Of a stretch of 64,000 bases of DNA, positions 1 to 11,284 are shown piece after piece (the first letter of the stretch is position 1; each line of letters opens with the position of its first letter). The notes beneath the pieces are model-generated. The model did not search any database and was not told the DNA's origin. It worked only from the letters and a program-made list of their open reading frames with translations. The position numbers were made by a program, and so were the translations under genes. The DNA is from Spongilla lacustris (lineage: Eukaryota; Porifera; Demospongiae; Spongillida; Spongillidae). The stretch spans positions 8,559,226 through 8,623,225 of the forward strand of contig OX442426.1 of assembly GCA_949361645.1 (NCBI GenBank). Direction: 5' to 3'.

Positions 1-738
1 GGGAGGGGCTATGTACAGTATGGGGAGGGGCTATGTACAGTATGGGGAGGGGCTATGTACAGTATGGGGAGGGGCTATGTACAGTATGGGGAGGGGCTAT
101 GCACAGTATGGGGAGGGGCTATGCACAGTATGGGGAGGGGCTATGCACAGTATGGGGGAGGGGCTATGCACAGTATGGCTATGTACAGTATGGGGAGGGG
201 CTATGTACAGTATGGGAAGGGGCTATGTACAGTATGGGGAGGGGCTATGTACAGTATGGGGGAGGGGCTATGCACAGTATGGGGAGGGGCTATGCACAGT
301 ATGGGGAGGGGCTATGTACAGTATGGGGAGGGGCTATGCACAGGGCTATGTACAGTATGGGGAGGGGCTATGCACAGTATGGGGGAGGGGCTATGTACAG
401 TATGGGGAGGGGCTATGTACAGTATGGGGAAGGGGCTATGCACAGTATGGGGAGGGGCTATGTACAGTATGGGGAGGGGCTATGTACAGTATGGGGAGGG
501 GCTATGTACAGTATGGGGAGGGGCTATGTACAGTATGGGGAGGGGCTATGTACAGTATGGGGAGGGGCTATGTACAGTATGGGGAGGGGCTATGTACAGT
601 ATGGGGAGGGGCTATGTACAGTATGGGGAGGGACTATGTACAGTATGGGGAGGGGCTATGTACAGTATGGGGGAGGGGCTATGTACAGCATGGGGGAGGG
701 GCTATGTACAGTATGGGGGAGGGGCTATGCACAGCATG
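1..738. repeat. 22-base minisatellite (GGGAGGGGCTATGTACAGTA type)
   Basis: About 33 near-identical units of 22 bases with G/A and C/T variants (tatgtacag or tatgcacag) and occasional extra G. All three forward frames stay open because neither the unit nor its variants create stops, so the long apparent ORFs here are artefacts. It lies 3' of the last visible exon of the dehydrogenase gene on the minus strand, probably in its next intron. The array is cut by the left edge of the window. Confidence 0.95.
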
Positions 739-810
739 ACACCACCCATTTGTTTAAGAATGATACAGAGGGTGTGGCATCACAGATGAGGTCATTCACC
801 CCATACATAC

Positions 811-2847
811 CATTTCAGAATGAAGATGATGCGAAAATAGCTTGGAATGATCACCAATGTTTCCTTGGCAACCACAGCCCTCACTGTGCGTTCAGCAACC
901 ATGGATGGCTCTAGAGCTGAGAGAATTCGAGGAAACCTGGTTTTGACTCCCTCAAACATTCCAGTATTCATGTGATAGGGGCAGATGCAAGACACAGTAA
1001 TTCCATTCTTTTTAGAAGCAATCAATTCATATCGAAGAGATTCTGTGAAATTTACAACAGCAGCCTTCGATGCACTGTAATCAGACACTCCACGGAGGCC
1101 ACCAAATGCTAACACAGAAGCAATGGAGATGATGTAGCCATAATTGTTTTGAATCATCCATGGTAGAAATGCTTTAGCCGTCTGCAATGTACAAACATAA
1201 TAGCCAATTAACCTCTTTGCCTCACACAATACCCCCTCCCCCAGACAATACCTTCTACACAGGACCCCCACACAATACCTTCTACACAGTACCCCCACAC
1301 AATACCTTCTACACAGTACCCCCACACAATACCTTCTACACAGTACCCCCACACAATACCTTCTACACAGTACATACCTTCTACACAGGACCCCCACATA
1401 ATACTTTCTACACAGGACCCCCACACAACTCTATGCACCCCCTCCCCCTCCCCATACACATATTTACCATAATACTTTGATAAATCCTTGTTATGCATTT
1501 AATGAAGGAAATAACTGTGTCAACCACATCTATCTTGTGGTACACCTGAGTAAGTGATAGGACAGGTGATTTAAGGACCAGGTGAGGTGAGGACCTGGTG
1601 AGGTGAGGACCAGGTGAGGTGAGGACCAGGTGAGGTGAGGACCATGTGAGGTGAGGACCAGGTGAGGTGAGGACCATGTGAGGTGAGGACCATGTGAGGT
1701 GAGGACCAGGTGAGGTGAGGACCAGGTGAGGTGAGGACCAGGTGAGGTGAGGACTGTATCCATATGACAGGTACAATACATTTTAAGGAGAAAATGATTA
1801 GAAAGTTGGTTGGAATAGTTAACTTATATCACGGCACAATGCACAGCTGTACAGGGTGTAAAGGAAAATCATTTATAAATAAACCACAAACAGCTAATTA
1901 TTGTTTAAAAATTGTAACAGCATAAGAAGACATACTTGCGAATATTATCTTTACATGTAATGCTTAATATCTCAAAACCCCTCCTAAATTAAATACATTG
2001 CGAAAATTAATAACTCATAAACAGATTAAAGACAGTTAGAAGCTTTGAATTAACCTACCCACCCTTCATGTACATTTATTAACATCACTTGAAATGAGTG
2101 GTCATTATATCTTGATTTAGTGGTTTGAATTTATTAACAAACTTACATGATGGCTGAGTGGAGCAATGAAAAACCAATTTTGGATGTCTATAAAATAATC
2201 TATTTTATTATGTGCTGTCGGGGAAATATTAATTTGTTTTTAGTAATAAATTTCTTGGATTTTAGTGAATTGAATATTTAGTTCGTTTACATCAGCATTT
2301 TAGCCCGCATTATTAGAACATTATCAGTTATTAACTGTTTGTGGATGATTGTGTACATGCATGTACAGATATACTATAAACTCACCCAAAAATGCGCCAG
2401 CGCGTTAACCTCCATCACTTTCCGAATCTCTTCTTCACTGCTCTCAAGAACAGACTTTCCGGTAACAATCCCAGCGTTGTTAATTAAAATGGCTACGTTC
2501 CCTACCTCCTCCCGTACACGATCTGCCGTGCGTTGTACTTGTTCGTTATTCGAACAGTCGCATACATAGTAGTGCACGTCACGTCCAGTCTCACGAATTT
2601 CTTCTGTGACAGTTTTCAAATTGTCTTCGTCGACGTCCCATAGGACAGTAGTAGCGCCACACTTAGCAAACTTGATTGCCAACTCACGCCCGAGGCCCCT
2701 CCCTGCGCCCGTAACCACGCACACGTCAGCACTAAGGTCCGGAAGGCCGTTCTTTTTAAACCTCAAACAAATTGGGGCTATTACCCCCCACAGTGTATAC
2801 AACACTAGCTTCACAAGCCCAAAGACGGTTTCTAACAACCAATACAT
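811..2847 (-). CDS. Short-chain dehydrogenase/reductase, SDR16C type (RDH10/HSD17B11-like), 3' end off window
   Basis: Exons (minus): 2386-2847 and 811-1181; the second ends on a GTATGT donor in phase 2, so at least one exon lies beyond the left edge. About 277 residues are visible. ATG at 2847 is chosen because an upstream GTG (2883) is not a eukaryotic start and because this ATG opens directly into a hydrophobic helix (residues 3-28), the usual ER or lipid-droplet anchor of the family. Seen: cofactor loop TGAGRGLG (46-53), NNAG, catalytic Ser176 and the Y-S-A-S-K motif (Tyr189, Lys193), and a CPYHMNTGMF segment matching the CPY.(V/M).TGMF block of RDH10 and 17-beta-HSD11. Family knowledge: NAD(P)-dependent oxidation or reduction of retinoids, steroids or other lipid alcohols at membranes. 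The substrate cannot be read from sequence. The intron (1182-2385) carries two minisatellites. It lies head to head with the TENT4 gene, starts 343 bases apart. Confidence 0.88.
1249..1432. repeat. 26-27-base minisatellite in dehydrogenase intron
   Basis: Units of the type CACAATACCTTCTACACAGT plus ACCCCCA, about seven copies, in the intron between the two visible dehydrogenase exons. It starts about 70 bases from the acceptor of exon 2. Confidence 0.9.
1573..1755. repeat. 16-base minisatellite (CCAGGTGAGGTGAGGA)
   Basis: About eleven copies of a 16-base unit with G/T change (ccaggtgag or ccatgtgag), inside the same dehydrogenase intron. On the plus strand every unit contains AGGTGAG, which resembles a donor consensus, but the host gene is on the other strand. 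Confidence 0.9.
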
Positions 2848-2979
2848 TGTACCACAATGGTGCACGGAGATGGGCGTGGACACTAATATAAATTAGTGGG
2901 CCTGGACACTAGTACAGCACACCTTATCGGCGTGGTGAAGTTACTGAGTACTTACTGAACAGCTGGCCAGTGAGGAGTA

Positions 2980-2981
<2 letters not shown>

Positions 2982-3064
<83 letters not shown>
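2982..3064. repeat. (GT)n microsatellite between divergent genes
   Basis: About 40 GT dinucleotides in the 343-base interval between the starts of the dehydrogenase (minus, 2847) and the poly(A) polymerase (plus, 3191). This interval must hold both promoters. Confidence 0.97.
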
Positions 3065-3068
<4 letters not shown>

Positions 3069-3190
3069 GTTATTAGGAGGGGTTTGTGTTTGTACTATAT
3101 GCCTATACCTGAATAAGTCGCTGCCTAGCCACTGTTGAAGAAAAATATTTACATTGCTTTTGTTAACTCTTTTTTCATCGGACGACAGCC

Positions 3191-4444
3191 ATGTTCAATC
3201 AGGATGATTCTCCCGTGGCACGGTCCTGGAAGAGATATGAGAAGGCGGCCGTTGGGGATACCGCTGTGTCACTTCAGAATGATTACATTCCACTGAAAGA
3301 GGGAGGCGATACGTACCAGCATCACAGCACTGCCAGCAACATGGAATCAGTTACCAAAATCTATCCACAGCAAGTTCGAATGCTTAGCGGCGAGTCGTGC
3401 GTCACGTGCACCCCTTGGAAGACGATGGACTACCCATGCGACGTCATCGGACTTCACAAAGAGATATTGGATTTCTACGAGTACATCAAGCCACGCCCAT
3501 CAGAGATAAGGATGCGAGCCGACCTGGTCGAGCGTGTAAAAAGAATCATTCTCCGGCAATACCCAGAGGCTACAGTGGAGGTGTTTGGCAGCTACCGCAC
3601 TTGTCTGTACCTACCCACCAGCGATATTGACATCTGCGTGCTAGGGAAGTGGGATAAGTTGCCTCTGTTTACCCTGGAGGAGGCTCTGCTTAAGGCTGAC
3701 ATAGCCGTAAAGGGCTCCCTGATGGTGATAGACAAGACCACGGTGCCTATCATAAAGTTCACTGATAGTCTCACCGAAGTCAAGGTGGACATTAGCTTCA
3801 ACACGGAGTTGGGTCCACGTGCAGTGGAGCTCATCAAGTCTTACATCCAAGAGTTCCCTCACATTCCAAAGTTAATATTTGTCCTCAAGCAGTTCCTGGC
3901 GCAGAGACAGCTTAACGAAGTGTACTTTGGAGGGATAAATTCTTACAATCTTTTCCTTCTGTTTGTCAGCTTTTTTCAACTTCATCCACGGAATATGACT
4001 TCTGATAAGTCAGCCAATCTCGGTGTGCTTCTAATAGAATTTTTTGAACTGTATGGAAAAAATTTCAACTACATGAAAACTGGCATATGTGTGAATGACG
4101 GAGGATCATACCTAGCCAAAGAGCAGGTGCAGAACTCTGAACGCACTGATAACGGTCTCTTGTACATACAAGAACCGCTCAATAGAACGTTGAATACCGC
4201 CAGGGGGTGCTATGGCATGTGGCAAGTGAAGCAAGCATTTGAACATGCATTTCTTCGCTTGCACACCGCAGTGATTACCAGGGACAACCCCCCACCCAAG
4301 GCTAGCTCTCTGCTAAGCTCCATCATCAAGGTGTACACAGAAGTCCATGAGTACAGGAGTTGGGTTGACAGCAAATGGCCGTCGCCCCCCTTGAAGGCAG
4401 AGTATTCAAATCATCATCAGGCCATCAAACATCGTGTATGCTAA
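3191..4444 (+). CDS. TENT4: Non-canonical poly(A) polymerase, TENT4A/B (TRF4/PAPD5/7) family, single exon
   Basis: A 417-residue uninterrupted ORF. Nucleotidyltransferase core: helical turn G133-S134 (FGSYRTCLYLPTSDID), metal-binding Asp145 and Asp147, third carboxylate Asp200 (VKVDISF). The central domain has the GGINSYNLFLLFVSFFQLHP stretch, and the PAP-associated region has LGVLLIEFFELYGKNFNY followed by a KTGI block, all typical of TRF4-like enzymes. Family knowledge: adds A-rich tails to nuclear RNAs for exosome trimming (TRAMP) or mixed tails to mRNA. The N-terminal 80 residues are unconserved and the C-terminus is short compared with vertebrate TENT4. It has no introns, while its neighbours have up to 20, so it may be a retrocopy that stayed functional (inference). 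It shares the intergenic region with the divergent dehydrogenase. OGA follows 200 bases downstream on the same strand. Confidence 0.93.
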   Translation: MFNQDDSPVARSWKRYEKAAVGDTAVSLQNDYIPLKEGGDTYQHHSTASNMESVTKIYPQQVRMLSGESCVTCTPWKTMDYPCDVIGLHKEILDFYEYIKPRPSEIRMRADLVERVKRIILRQYPEATVEVFGSYRTCLYLPTSDIDICVLGKWDKLPLFTLEEALLKADIAVKGSLMVIDKTTVPIIKFTDSLTEVKVDISFNTELGPRAVELIKSYIQEFPHIPKLIFVLKQFLAQRQLNEVYFGGINSYNLFLLFVSFFQLHPRNMTSDKSANLGVLLIEFFELYGKNFNYMKTGICVNDGGSYLAKEQVQNSERTDNGLLYIQEPLNRTLNTARGCYGMWQVKQAFEHAFLRLHTAVITRDNPPPKASSLLSSIIKVYTEVHEYRSWVDSKWPSPPLKAEYSNHHQAIKHRVC

Positions 4445-4645
4445 TGATGTTGGTTATATGCTAATGATTGTCAAGCCGGCCGAGTTCATTAATATACGTA
4501 CACATGTCACCTCTCATTGCACCGCTGGATAATTGATTAATGGTTATGTTACCACGCGCGCGAGGTGAGGTCATTAGCGATGTTGTTGTACTAGTTTACT
4601 ATTACTGGGTGTATAGTAATCCCAACCATTGTAATTTAAACAGGC

Positions 4646-6161
4646 ATGGCAGGGATGCGAACGAACAGCAAATTTCTCAGTGGGGTTGTAGAAGGTAAGA
4701 ATGCAAGGCGCTAGGGACGGAAGCCGGACCAATATACGGTACTCCATTGTCTGTAGGGTTCTATGGTAGACCATGGACCACCGGGCAACGGTTGGATTTA
4801 TTTAGCAGGTGAGTGGTTTACTCGAGCTGCTTCACGTGACGGCCCTTCTTAACGCACAGAATGTTGCGCTGGGGCCTCAACACCTATCTGTATGCGCCTA
4901 AAGATGACGACAAACACAGAGCGTGTTGGCGGGATCCGTACCTCCTCGATGAAGCCAACCAGCTGTCGCAGCTCATACGAGAGGCATCTGAGCGTGGCAT
5001 TGACTTTGTGTATGCAATCGCACCAGGACTGGACATGACATTCTCCAGTGAAAGGGAAGTGGCGGCTTTGAAGCAAAAATTAAATCAGGTACAGATCCTA
5101 GATTTACACTGTGTGCCTTACACACCTGTCAGTTTTATTTATTCCTAGAAGTTCTACTTTATCTGTGCATTATTTTCAGTTTTACCTTATTCCTAGAAGC
5201 TCATGTTTCAACTTTATTTTATTTGCTCTATCTCACCACTCCCCTTCCCTCCTCTCCTTCCTTCTCCCTCTTCCTCCTCCCTTCCTCCTCCCTTCCCTTC
5301 CTTCTCCCTCTTCCTCCTCCCTTCCTCCTCCCTTCCCTTCCTTCTCCCTCTTCCTCCTCCCTTCCTCCCTTCCCTTCCTTCCTTCCCCTTCACTTCCTCC
5401 CCCCTCCCAATGTGCCAACAGCTGGTTTCATTAGGGTGTCGTTCATTTGCTATTCTATTTGATGACATTGAACGTGACATGTGTGAGGAGGATGCTCTGA
5501 GGTATCCTAGCTTTGCACACTCACAAGTTGCTCTCACCAATCTGATATATGAGTACCTGGGCAGGCCAAAGACTTTCATGTTCTGCCCAACAGGTATGAA
5601 AGAATGGCTGAACTATTATGTCATGGTTGTAATGTAAGTACCCACCTTACACATCTCCTCACACCCTCACATACACACCCTCACATACACACCCACACAC
5701 ACTCACATACCACATTCCCCTCACATATCACACCCCTCGCATACCACACCCCTCACACATCATTCCCTCACACACCCTCATACACCACACCCTCATACAC
5801 CACACCCTTGCACACCACACACTCACATGCCACACCCTCACACACCACACCCTCACATACTACACCCTCACGTGCCACACCCCCTGGCTCAGAGTACTGT
5901 GCGTCCCGTGCACACCCCTGCGTGGGGGAATCCCCATATCTCAGGCACATTGGGGAAGCTCTTCACTGTGACATTGATGTCATGTGGACAGGTATGTGTG
6001 TGGGGGTGGGGGTGTATATGTATGTATGTGTGATATGTGTATGTTACATTGTATCTATGTAGGCATGTATGTATGTATGTATGTATGTATGTATGTGTGT
6101 GTGTATATGTATGTGTGTGTGTATGTATGTATGTAGGTATGTATGTATGTATGTATGTATG

Positions 6162-6195
<34 letters not shown>

Positions 6196-7039
6196 TGTGT
6201 GTATGTATGTGACATAGCATCCAACACTGCAGGACCAAAGGTGATCTCAAAGACCATCTCTGTCACCTCCATAGTGGAGCTCACGGCTGTCCTTAAGAGG
6301 CCCCCTGTCATATGGGACAATCTCCACGCCAATGACTATGACTCAAGGAGGCTATTCCTTGGTCCCTATTCAGGGCGCCCCTCCTCCCTCCTTCCCCATA
6401 TCAGGGGTGTGTTGACCAACCCCAACTGTGAGTACACCTTGAACTATGTGGCCATCAACACACTGGCACAGTGGGTCAGAAGGAGACCTACCTCGGGTCA
6501 TTCCCTTATGGAGGTGGAGCCCACAGAAGGGGCGGAGCCCTCAGGAGGGGCGGAGCTGTCTGATCAAACAGATGGACACTTTGTGTCATTTGAACCTTCA
6601 GAGGTGTTGGAAGCTGCTCTTAAGGAGTGGATTGTGGAGTTTCATGTCTCTTGCAGGAAGCCTGATACCTCCTTGTCAGCGGAGAAGACTAGAGGCCCTC
6701 AGGACCAGAGGTCCTTGAGCTGTGAGCAAGCATCTGACCACCTTAGCACCAAGACTGCACTCCCTTTCTCGCTAGAAGACCTCAGGCTCCTAGTGGACTT
6801 CTTCTATCTCCCATTCCAACATGGACCAAAAGCATGTACCATTTTGGAGGAGTTCACATGGCTGAAAGAGAATGCCCCAGGTCATAAAGATGCCCCAGGT
6901 CATAAAGATGCCCCAGGTCATAAAGATGCCCCAGGTCATAAAGATGGCCCAGGTCATATGGCTCTGAGGCAACACAGGGAACAGAGTGACTCCATGACCT
7001 CAGAGGACAGTGAGAGAGACAAAGCTTATGTGGGAGAGA

Positions 7040-7124
<85 letters not shown>

Positions 7125-9925
7125 TGTGTGAGTGTGTGTGAGTGTGTGTGTGTTACCCATCCTTTTATGGATGTGCAAAGGGAGGGGGGGGGGGGGAGTG
7201 AACCAGCAATTCTTTTTACAAGTGATGTGAGATTGTGGTAAACCAGAGATAGCATACATGTAATTGTGTGGGTACATGTGGGTACATGTGTAGGCCTGCT
7301 AATACAGTGTGCACTTGGCTCTCCTAGGTAACTCATTGGATGGAGCGTGCCAAACAGTTCCGTTGTCTTTGTGTGGCTGTTAATGATATGTACCAGAGGC
7401 TAACGACCATCCCAAACAGACCAATCCTCTACGACCTCTATCACTATGTGTGGGAGGCTAAGGAGACCACTTCATTGTTAAATAGCTACTTGTCATGGCT
7501 AGGTAAGGGACAGTTTCGATATTTACATACACACACACCACAAACATGACACACACACACACACACCATTACGCACACACCAAAGTCTCTCACATCACTG
7601 TTCATATTAAGTGCTGTATGTGTTCATATTAGGTGCTATTAGGTGCTGTTAGGTGCTGTATGTGTTCATATTAGGTGCTATTAGGTGCTGTTAGGTGCTG
7701 TATGTGTTCATATTAGGTGCTATTAGGTGGTGTATGTGTTCATATTAGGTGCTGTTAGGTGGTGTATGTGTTCATATTAGGTGCTATTAGGTGGTGTATG
7801 CAGTGCACTTGTACTTAATATTACTTTATGGACAGAGGCAGGAGGAAGTGAGGTTAGCCCGGAACGTGAACCCTATGTACGCAAAGGAGGGATTGTTGCT
7901 GATATGCAGGTAAACTGGAGCTGAGGTGGGCATTATATGGAGTATGCTTCAATAAAATACTTCACCTACAGTGATGGAGTGGGCTGTAATTAGAGTGTGC
8001 AGTGGGGGTAAGCACACATAGGCTGGTCCTTTTTACCTCCTCCCCTCCCTCCCCCTTCCCTTTCTCCCTCTCTCTCTTTCCCCTTATGTAGGAATTAGTT
8101 AAAATACATTCTACCATCTCTCACCATCTCTGCTCCCACCCTTCCCTCCACCCAGAGACTCCTCCCCCAGATGAACAGCTGTGAGGAGCTCTTCAATCAC
8201 CACACCGCCCCCCCTCCCTCCCCATCCTCCCAGGTCTATGCCATTAGGCCTTACACGAAGGATGACAAGGTTAGTTATTAATAAGGTGTGGGGGCCTCGT
8301 AGTGATGGTTAGTTATTAATAAGGTTGTGCTGAAGGCTAGTTATTGGTAAGGTCGTGCTGAAGGTTAGTTATTAATAAGGTTGTGCTGAAGGTTAGTTAT
8401 TAATAAGGTTGTGCTGAAGGTTAGTTATTAATAAGGTTGTGCTGAAGGTTAGTTATTAATAAGGTATGGAACTTAAGTTGTGAGCACTGACATGAAGCTG
8501 GGGTAATGTGGGAAGGGCCTGGGTACCAGCCATGTATCATAACTGTGTGTACCAGCCATGTATCATAACTGTGTGACCAGCCGTGTATCATAACTGTATG
8601 TACCAGCCATGTATCATAACTGTCTGTACCAGCCATGTATCATAACTGTGTGTACCAGCCATGTATCATAACTGTGTGTAACAGCCATGTATCATAACTG
8701 TGTGTACCAGCCATGTATCATAACTGTGTGTACCAGCCATGTATCATAACTGAGTGTACCAGCCATGTATCATAACTGAGTGTACCAGCCATGTATCATA
8801 ACTGTGTGTACCAGCCATGTATCATAACTGAGTGTACCAGCCATGTATCATAACTGTACACAGGGATCCATGTACCAGGCATGTCTTGAGACTGGAAGGT
8901 CAGGAGATGACGCCTCGTGCCTCTACCCCAACTACCCTGAGCTACTGGGGGACAGGTGGGTGTGGCAGGGGGTGGGGCATATTCAATGTTATTCTATGTT
9001 AGTCCTGTACATGTAATGCTTGTCATTGGGGGTGTGTTTTTCATTACTGGTTTCAGTTTCAGGCAGCTTGCACTGATATTCATTATGTCCTGTGTGTAGG
9101 TTTGTGGGTCCTTACTGTATGCTGAGTCCTGACCTGTCCTTTGTGTTAGAGGACTCTGAAGGGGTGTGTGGCTATGTGGTGGGGGTGCTGGATTCCCAGA
9201 AGTTTTATGAACAATTGATAAGGGAGTGGCTCCCCTCTCTGTCATCTAAATATTCCTCAGAAGGTTGCAAGTTGATGAATGGAACAGAACAGGTATGGTA
9301 CCTAGGGTGGGGGGGGGGGGGTTATGGTACCATGGGGGGTGTTATGGTACCTAGGGGGTGTTATGGTACCATGGGGGTGTTATGGTACCTAGGATGGTAC
9401 CTAGGGGATGTTATGGTGCATAGGGGTGTTATACTCCACTAATGTTGTACATGAAGTAATTGACCTAAAGCAAAGTGAGAAAGTTTGGGTCTGGGGATGA
9501 GGCAATCACTCAGTGTGTTCTCTCGTCAGGTCATGTTTAAGCAAGTGATGACCCCCGAGTTCTTCCTCCCACCTAAGCTTCAGAAGGACTACCCATCTCA
9601 CATTCGCATTAACCTCATGGCTAGGGCACAGGGACAGGGGATAGCCCCTCGCATGGTCAGCACTGTTCTATCCACACTCAAAGCAAAAGGTGAGTGGGTG
9701 GGGTCAAGCGTGGGAACCAGAGCTTTATGGAGCATCTTGTGATCTGTCTATCACTGCCTGTTACTAGGGTCTTGTGGAGTACACATGGAGATGGAGATGG
9801 ACTCTTGTTGCGAGAAGGCTCTACAGTTCTACACCAAACTTGGCTTCACAGTGATTGATTTTAGCAATGACCCTCTTGTTGTAGCTCCTCCCCCAAGGGT
9901 TGTAGTTGTTGTCAGACAGCTGTGA
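4646..9925 (+). CDS. OGA: Protein O-GlcNAcase (hexosaminidase C), 13 exons
   Basis: Exons: 4646-4694, 4757-4808, 4860-5088, 5422-5593, 5893-5991, 6233-7041, 7328-7502, 7836-7909, 8156-8269, 8864-8955, 9100-9292, 9530-9689, 9768-9925; all join in frame to 791 residues (human about 916). It removes O-GlcNAc from Ser/Thr of nuclear and cytosolic proteins. The GH84 domain starts at once ([14 protein letters not shown]), with the catalytic pair Asp124-Asp125 in [12 protein letters not shown] and the sugar-binding stretch [14 protein letters not shown] variable linker in exon 6 includes an in-frame six-residue repeat. The stalk helices include [11 protein letters not shown], and the C-terminal part (exons 9-13, from [11 protein letters not shown]) is the acetyltransferase-like domain. 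The start is the first ATG before FLSGVVEG; an acceptor-like CAG just upstream leaves open a 5' non-coding exon. Introns 3, 5, 6, 7, 9 and 11 hold different simple or tandem repeats. Confidence 0.97.
5236..5405. repeat. Pyrimidine tract repeat (TTCCTCCTCCC type), OGA intron 3
   Basis: Polypyrimidine array of CTTCC, CTCC and TTCCTCC blocks with a longer period of about 56 bases. It ends about 15 bases before the exon 4 acceptor and so extends the polypyrimidine tract. Confidence 0.9.
6012..6210. repeat. (GTAT)n microsatellite, OGA intron 5
   Basis: Long run of GTAT/GTGT tetranucleotides starting within the first bases after the exon 5 donor (CAG|GTATGT) and running almost to the exon 6 acceptor. 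The tetramer matches the donor sequence itself. Confidence 0.92.
6873..6958 (+). repeat. In-frame 18-base coding repeat in OGA exon 6
   Basis: Five tandem copies of GCCCCAGGTCATAAAGAT, encoding A-P-G-H-K-D; the last copy is degraded to GPGHM. It lies in the disordered linker between the catalytic and stalk regions, so length change is probably tolerated. Confidence 0.95.
7041..7152. repeat. (GT)n microsatellite directly on a splice donor, OGA intron 6
   Basis: About 55 GT units begin exactly at the exon 6 donor (GAGAAG|GTGTGT), so the donor GT is the first unit of the array. Confidence 0.95.
7612..7800. repeat. Compound tandem repeat, OGA intron 7
   Basis: Repeats built from TGTATGTGTTCATATTAGG and GTGCTATTAGG/GTGCTGTTAGG modules in changing order, giving a higher-order array of about 190 bases just upstream of exon 8. 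Confidence 0.9.
8263..8465. repeat. 27-28-base minisatellite containing a splice donor, OGA intron 9
   Basis: Unit GTTAGTTATTAATAAGG plus TTGTGCTGAAG. The first copy is the real donor of exon 9 (GACAAG|GTTAGT), and each later copy recreates AAG|GTTAGT. About seven copies. Confidence 0.93.
8526..8860. repeat. 26-base minisatellite running up to a splice acceptor, OGA intron 9
   Basis: Unit TACCAGCCATGTATCATAAC plus TGTGTG, about 13 copies, ending 3-4 bases before the acceptor of exon 10. The start of exon 10 (CATGTACCAGGCATGT) resembles the unit, so exon sequence probably seeded it. An apparent minus-strand ORF here is only the array read in frame. Confidence 0.93.
9293..9432. repeat. Degenerate repeat copying a donor, OGA intron 11
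   Basis: Copies of TATGGTACC(TA or AT)GGGGGT begin at the exon 11 donor (ACAG|GTATGGTACC) and continue for about 140 bases. Confidence 0.88.
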
Positions 9926-9953
9926 TTTACGCTGTATACATGGTGTGCAATAA

Positions 9954-11121
9954 TTAAAATATGAAATACATATTAGTAGCAAAGTTAGCAGCAGTGAGGT
10001 GTGTGACCATGTGTTGTTGAAAAGAAGCAGTTCCACATATATACACTATCATTCTGTCCCTTGGATGAGGCATGTGACTGACTACCTCTGTCTGTCCAAC
10101 ACGACCATGATGGATCTTATCACCATATTTGACCAGTCCAGGATCTTGCAACAGATTTTCTTTAGTGCAGGAGCTCAGAGCATACAGGACGCTGAAGTTC
10201 CAGAATGAAGCCAGGCGATCTAGCTCATCCTTCATCAGAATGTCATGTTGAGTCCTGCAGCAGTACAGCAAGTGCACAAAGGTGTTGTCCTCATCGTTGT
10301 CCACAATACTCCTGGCCACCTGCAGCAGTGGTGCTATCCCTGTCCCACACGCCAGCATCCCCACCCTGTCATACTGCAAGGAGAATACTGCAGTCATAGC
10401 GCACGGGAGTATACTGGAGTATGCAAGCAGTACCCTGTTGGGTGTGTATGTGAAGTCCCCTAGGGGACCTCGCCATTCTGCTGTGGTACCAACATCCCAT
10501 TCCTTCAGGCGTTGGGTCATCTGCCCATCTTCATATATCTATTTTTGAACCACTGATTGCCTTTAAATGGTCATGAACACGTTACGGTAGACACTGTACC
10601 TTGATCAGGACTTCAAACGAACCTAACTGCATCAGAGGGCTGATGGGCGTGTACGGTCTGGTTATGGCCACACCCTCTTTCTCCCACATCCGCAGCATAG
10701 CATGCTGTCCCGCCCTCAGACCAAGGTGCTCATCACGTGCTAGCTCAAACGTATACTTGTACACACAGTCCGTTATACGGACCACCTTCACAATCCGAAA
10801 TGCTCTGTAGCCCCCCGGGTACAGTGCCTGCCTACCCGCCCCCTGTTTCGACGCCTTTTGTAATTCGGTTCTTTTCCATTCTGCTCTTGCCTGTGGGGTC
10901 ATGCGGCACACGGACTGCCATAACTCGAGTTCTTTCTGATAGACTTCCAACACGCACGGTGTGCACCCATTTCCACAGCAATCACCAGGCAACGGCTTCA
11001 GCGGAGGGTCAGGAATTTGATCATCGTCGACGTCCATTATTTGTACGTGTACTTCGCGGGCATGAGCCCGAACGACCGAACAAAAAATAATGATTTCGTT
11101 CTTATTTACTGAATCGTTCAT
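9954..11121 (-). CDS. CYB5RL: NADH-cytochrome b5 reductase-like protein (CYB5RL type), 2 exons
   Basis: Exons (minus): 10600-11121 and 9954-10538, joined in phase 0, 368 residues. ATG at 11121 is used; a GTG 24 bases upstream extends the frame but is not a plausible start. Domain order: an N-terminal oxidoreductase-like cysteine segment (PLPGDCCGNGCTPCVLEVYQ), a feature of CYB5RL rather than ordinary CYB5R enzymes; the FAD-binding barrel with RPYTPISP; and the NAD(P)H-binding lobe with ACGTGIAPLLQ and the C-terminal CGTASFQQHM. Family knowledge: flavoprotein moving electrons from NADH to cytochrome b5 or related acceptors. The physiological partner of CYB5RL is not settled. No N-terminal membrane helix is evident. 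Its stop lies only 28 bases from the OGA stop on the other strand, so the two mRNAs must overlap or end inside each other. Confidence 0.93.
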
Positions 11122-11284
11122 GAAAACTCTAAAAGCTGTAACCACAGAAGGTATGTGAGGAGGGGCGAACCAAAAATTACAATGACCTGGACGGATATAA
11201 GCCTATAGGCTATATACGTGTGACAATAGAGTATCAATAGAGCCCTATCACAAGCAAATGGATTTTCTTGGCTCTTAGAACCCA

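Noticed and set aside
11..914. Three overlapping ORFs of 242-293 codons at the left end
   Set aside because: They are a 22-base minisatellite without stops in any forward frame; no splice signals or conserved residues.
2848..2883. Upstream start for the dehydrogenase at 2883
   Set aside because: It is GTG, not ATG; the first ATG (2847) opens directly into the membrane helix.
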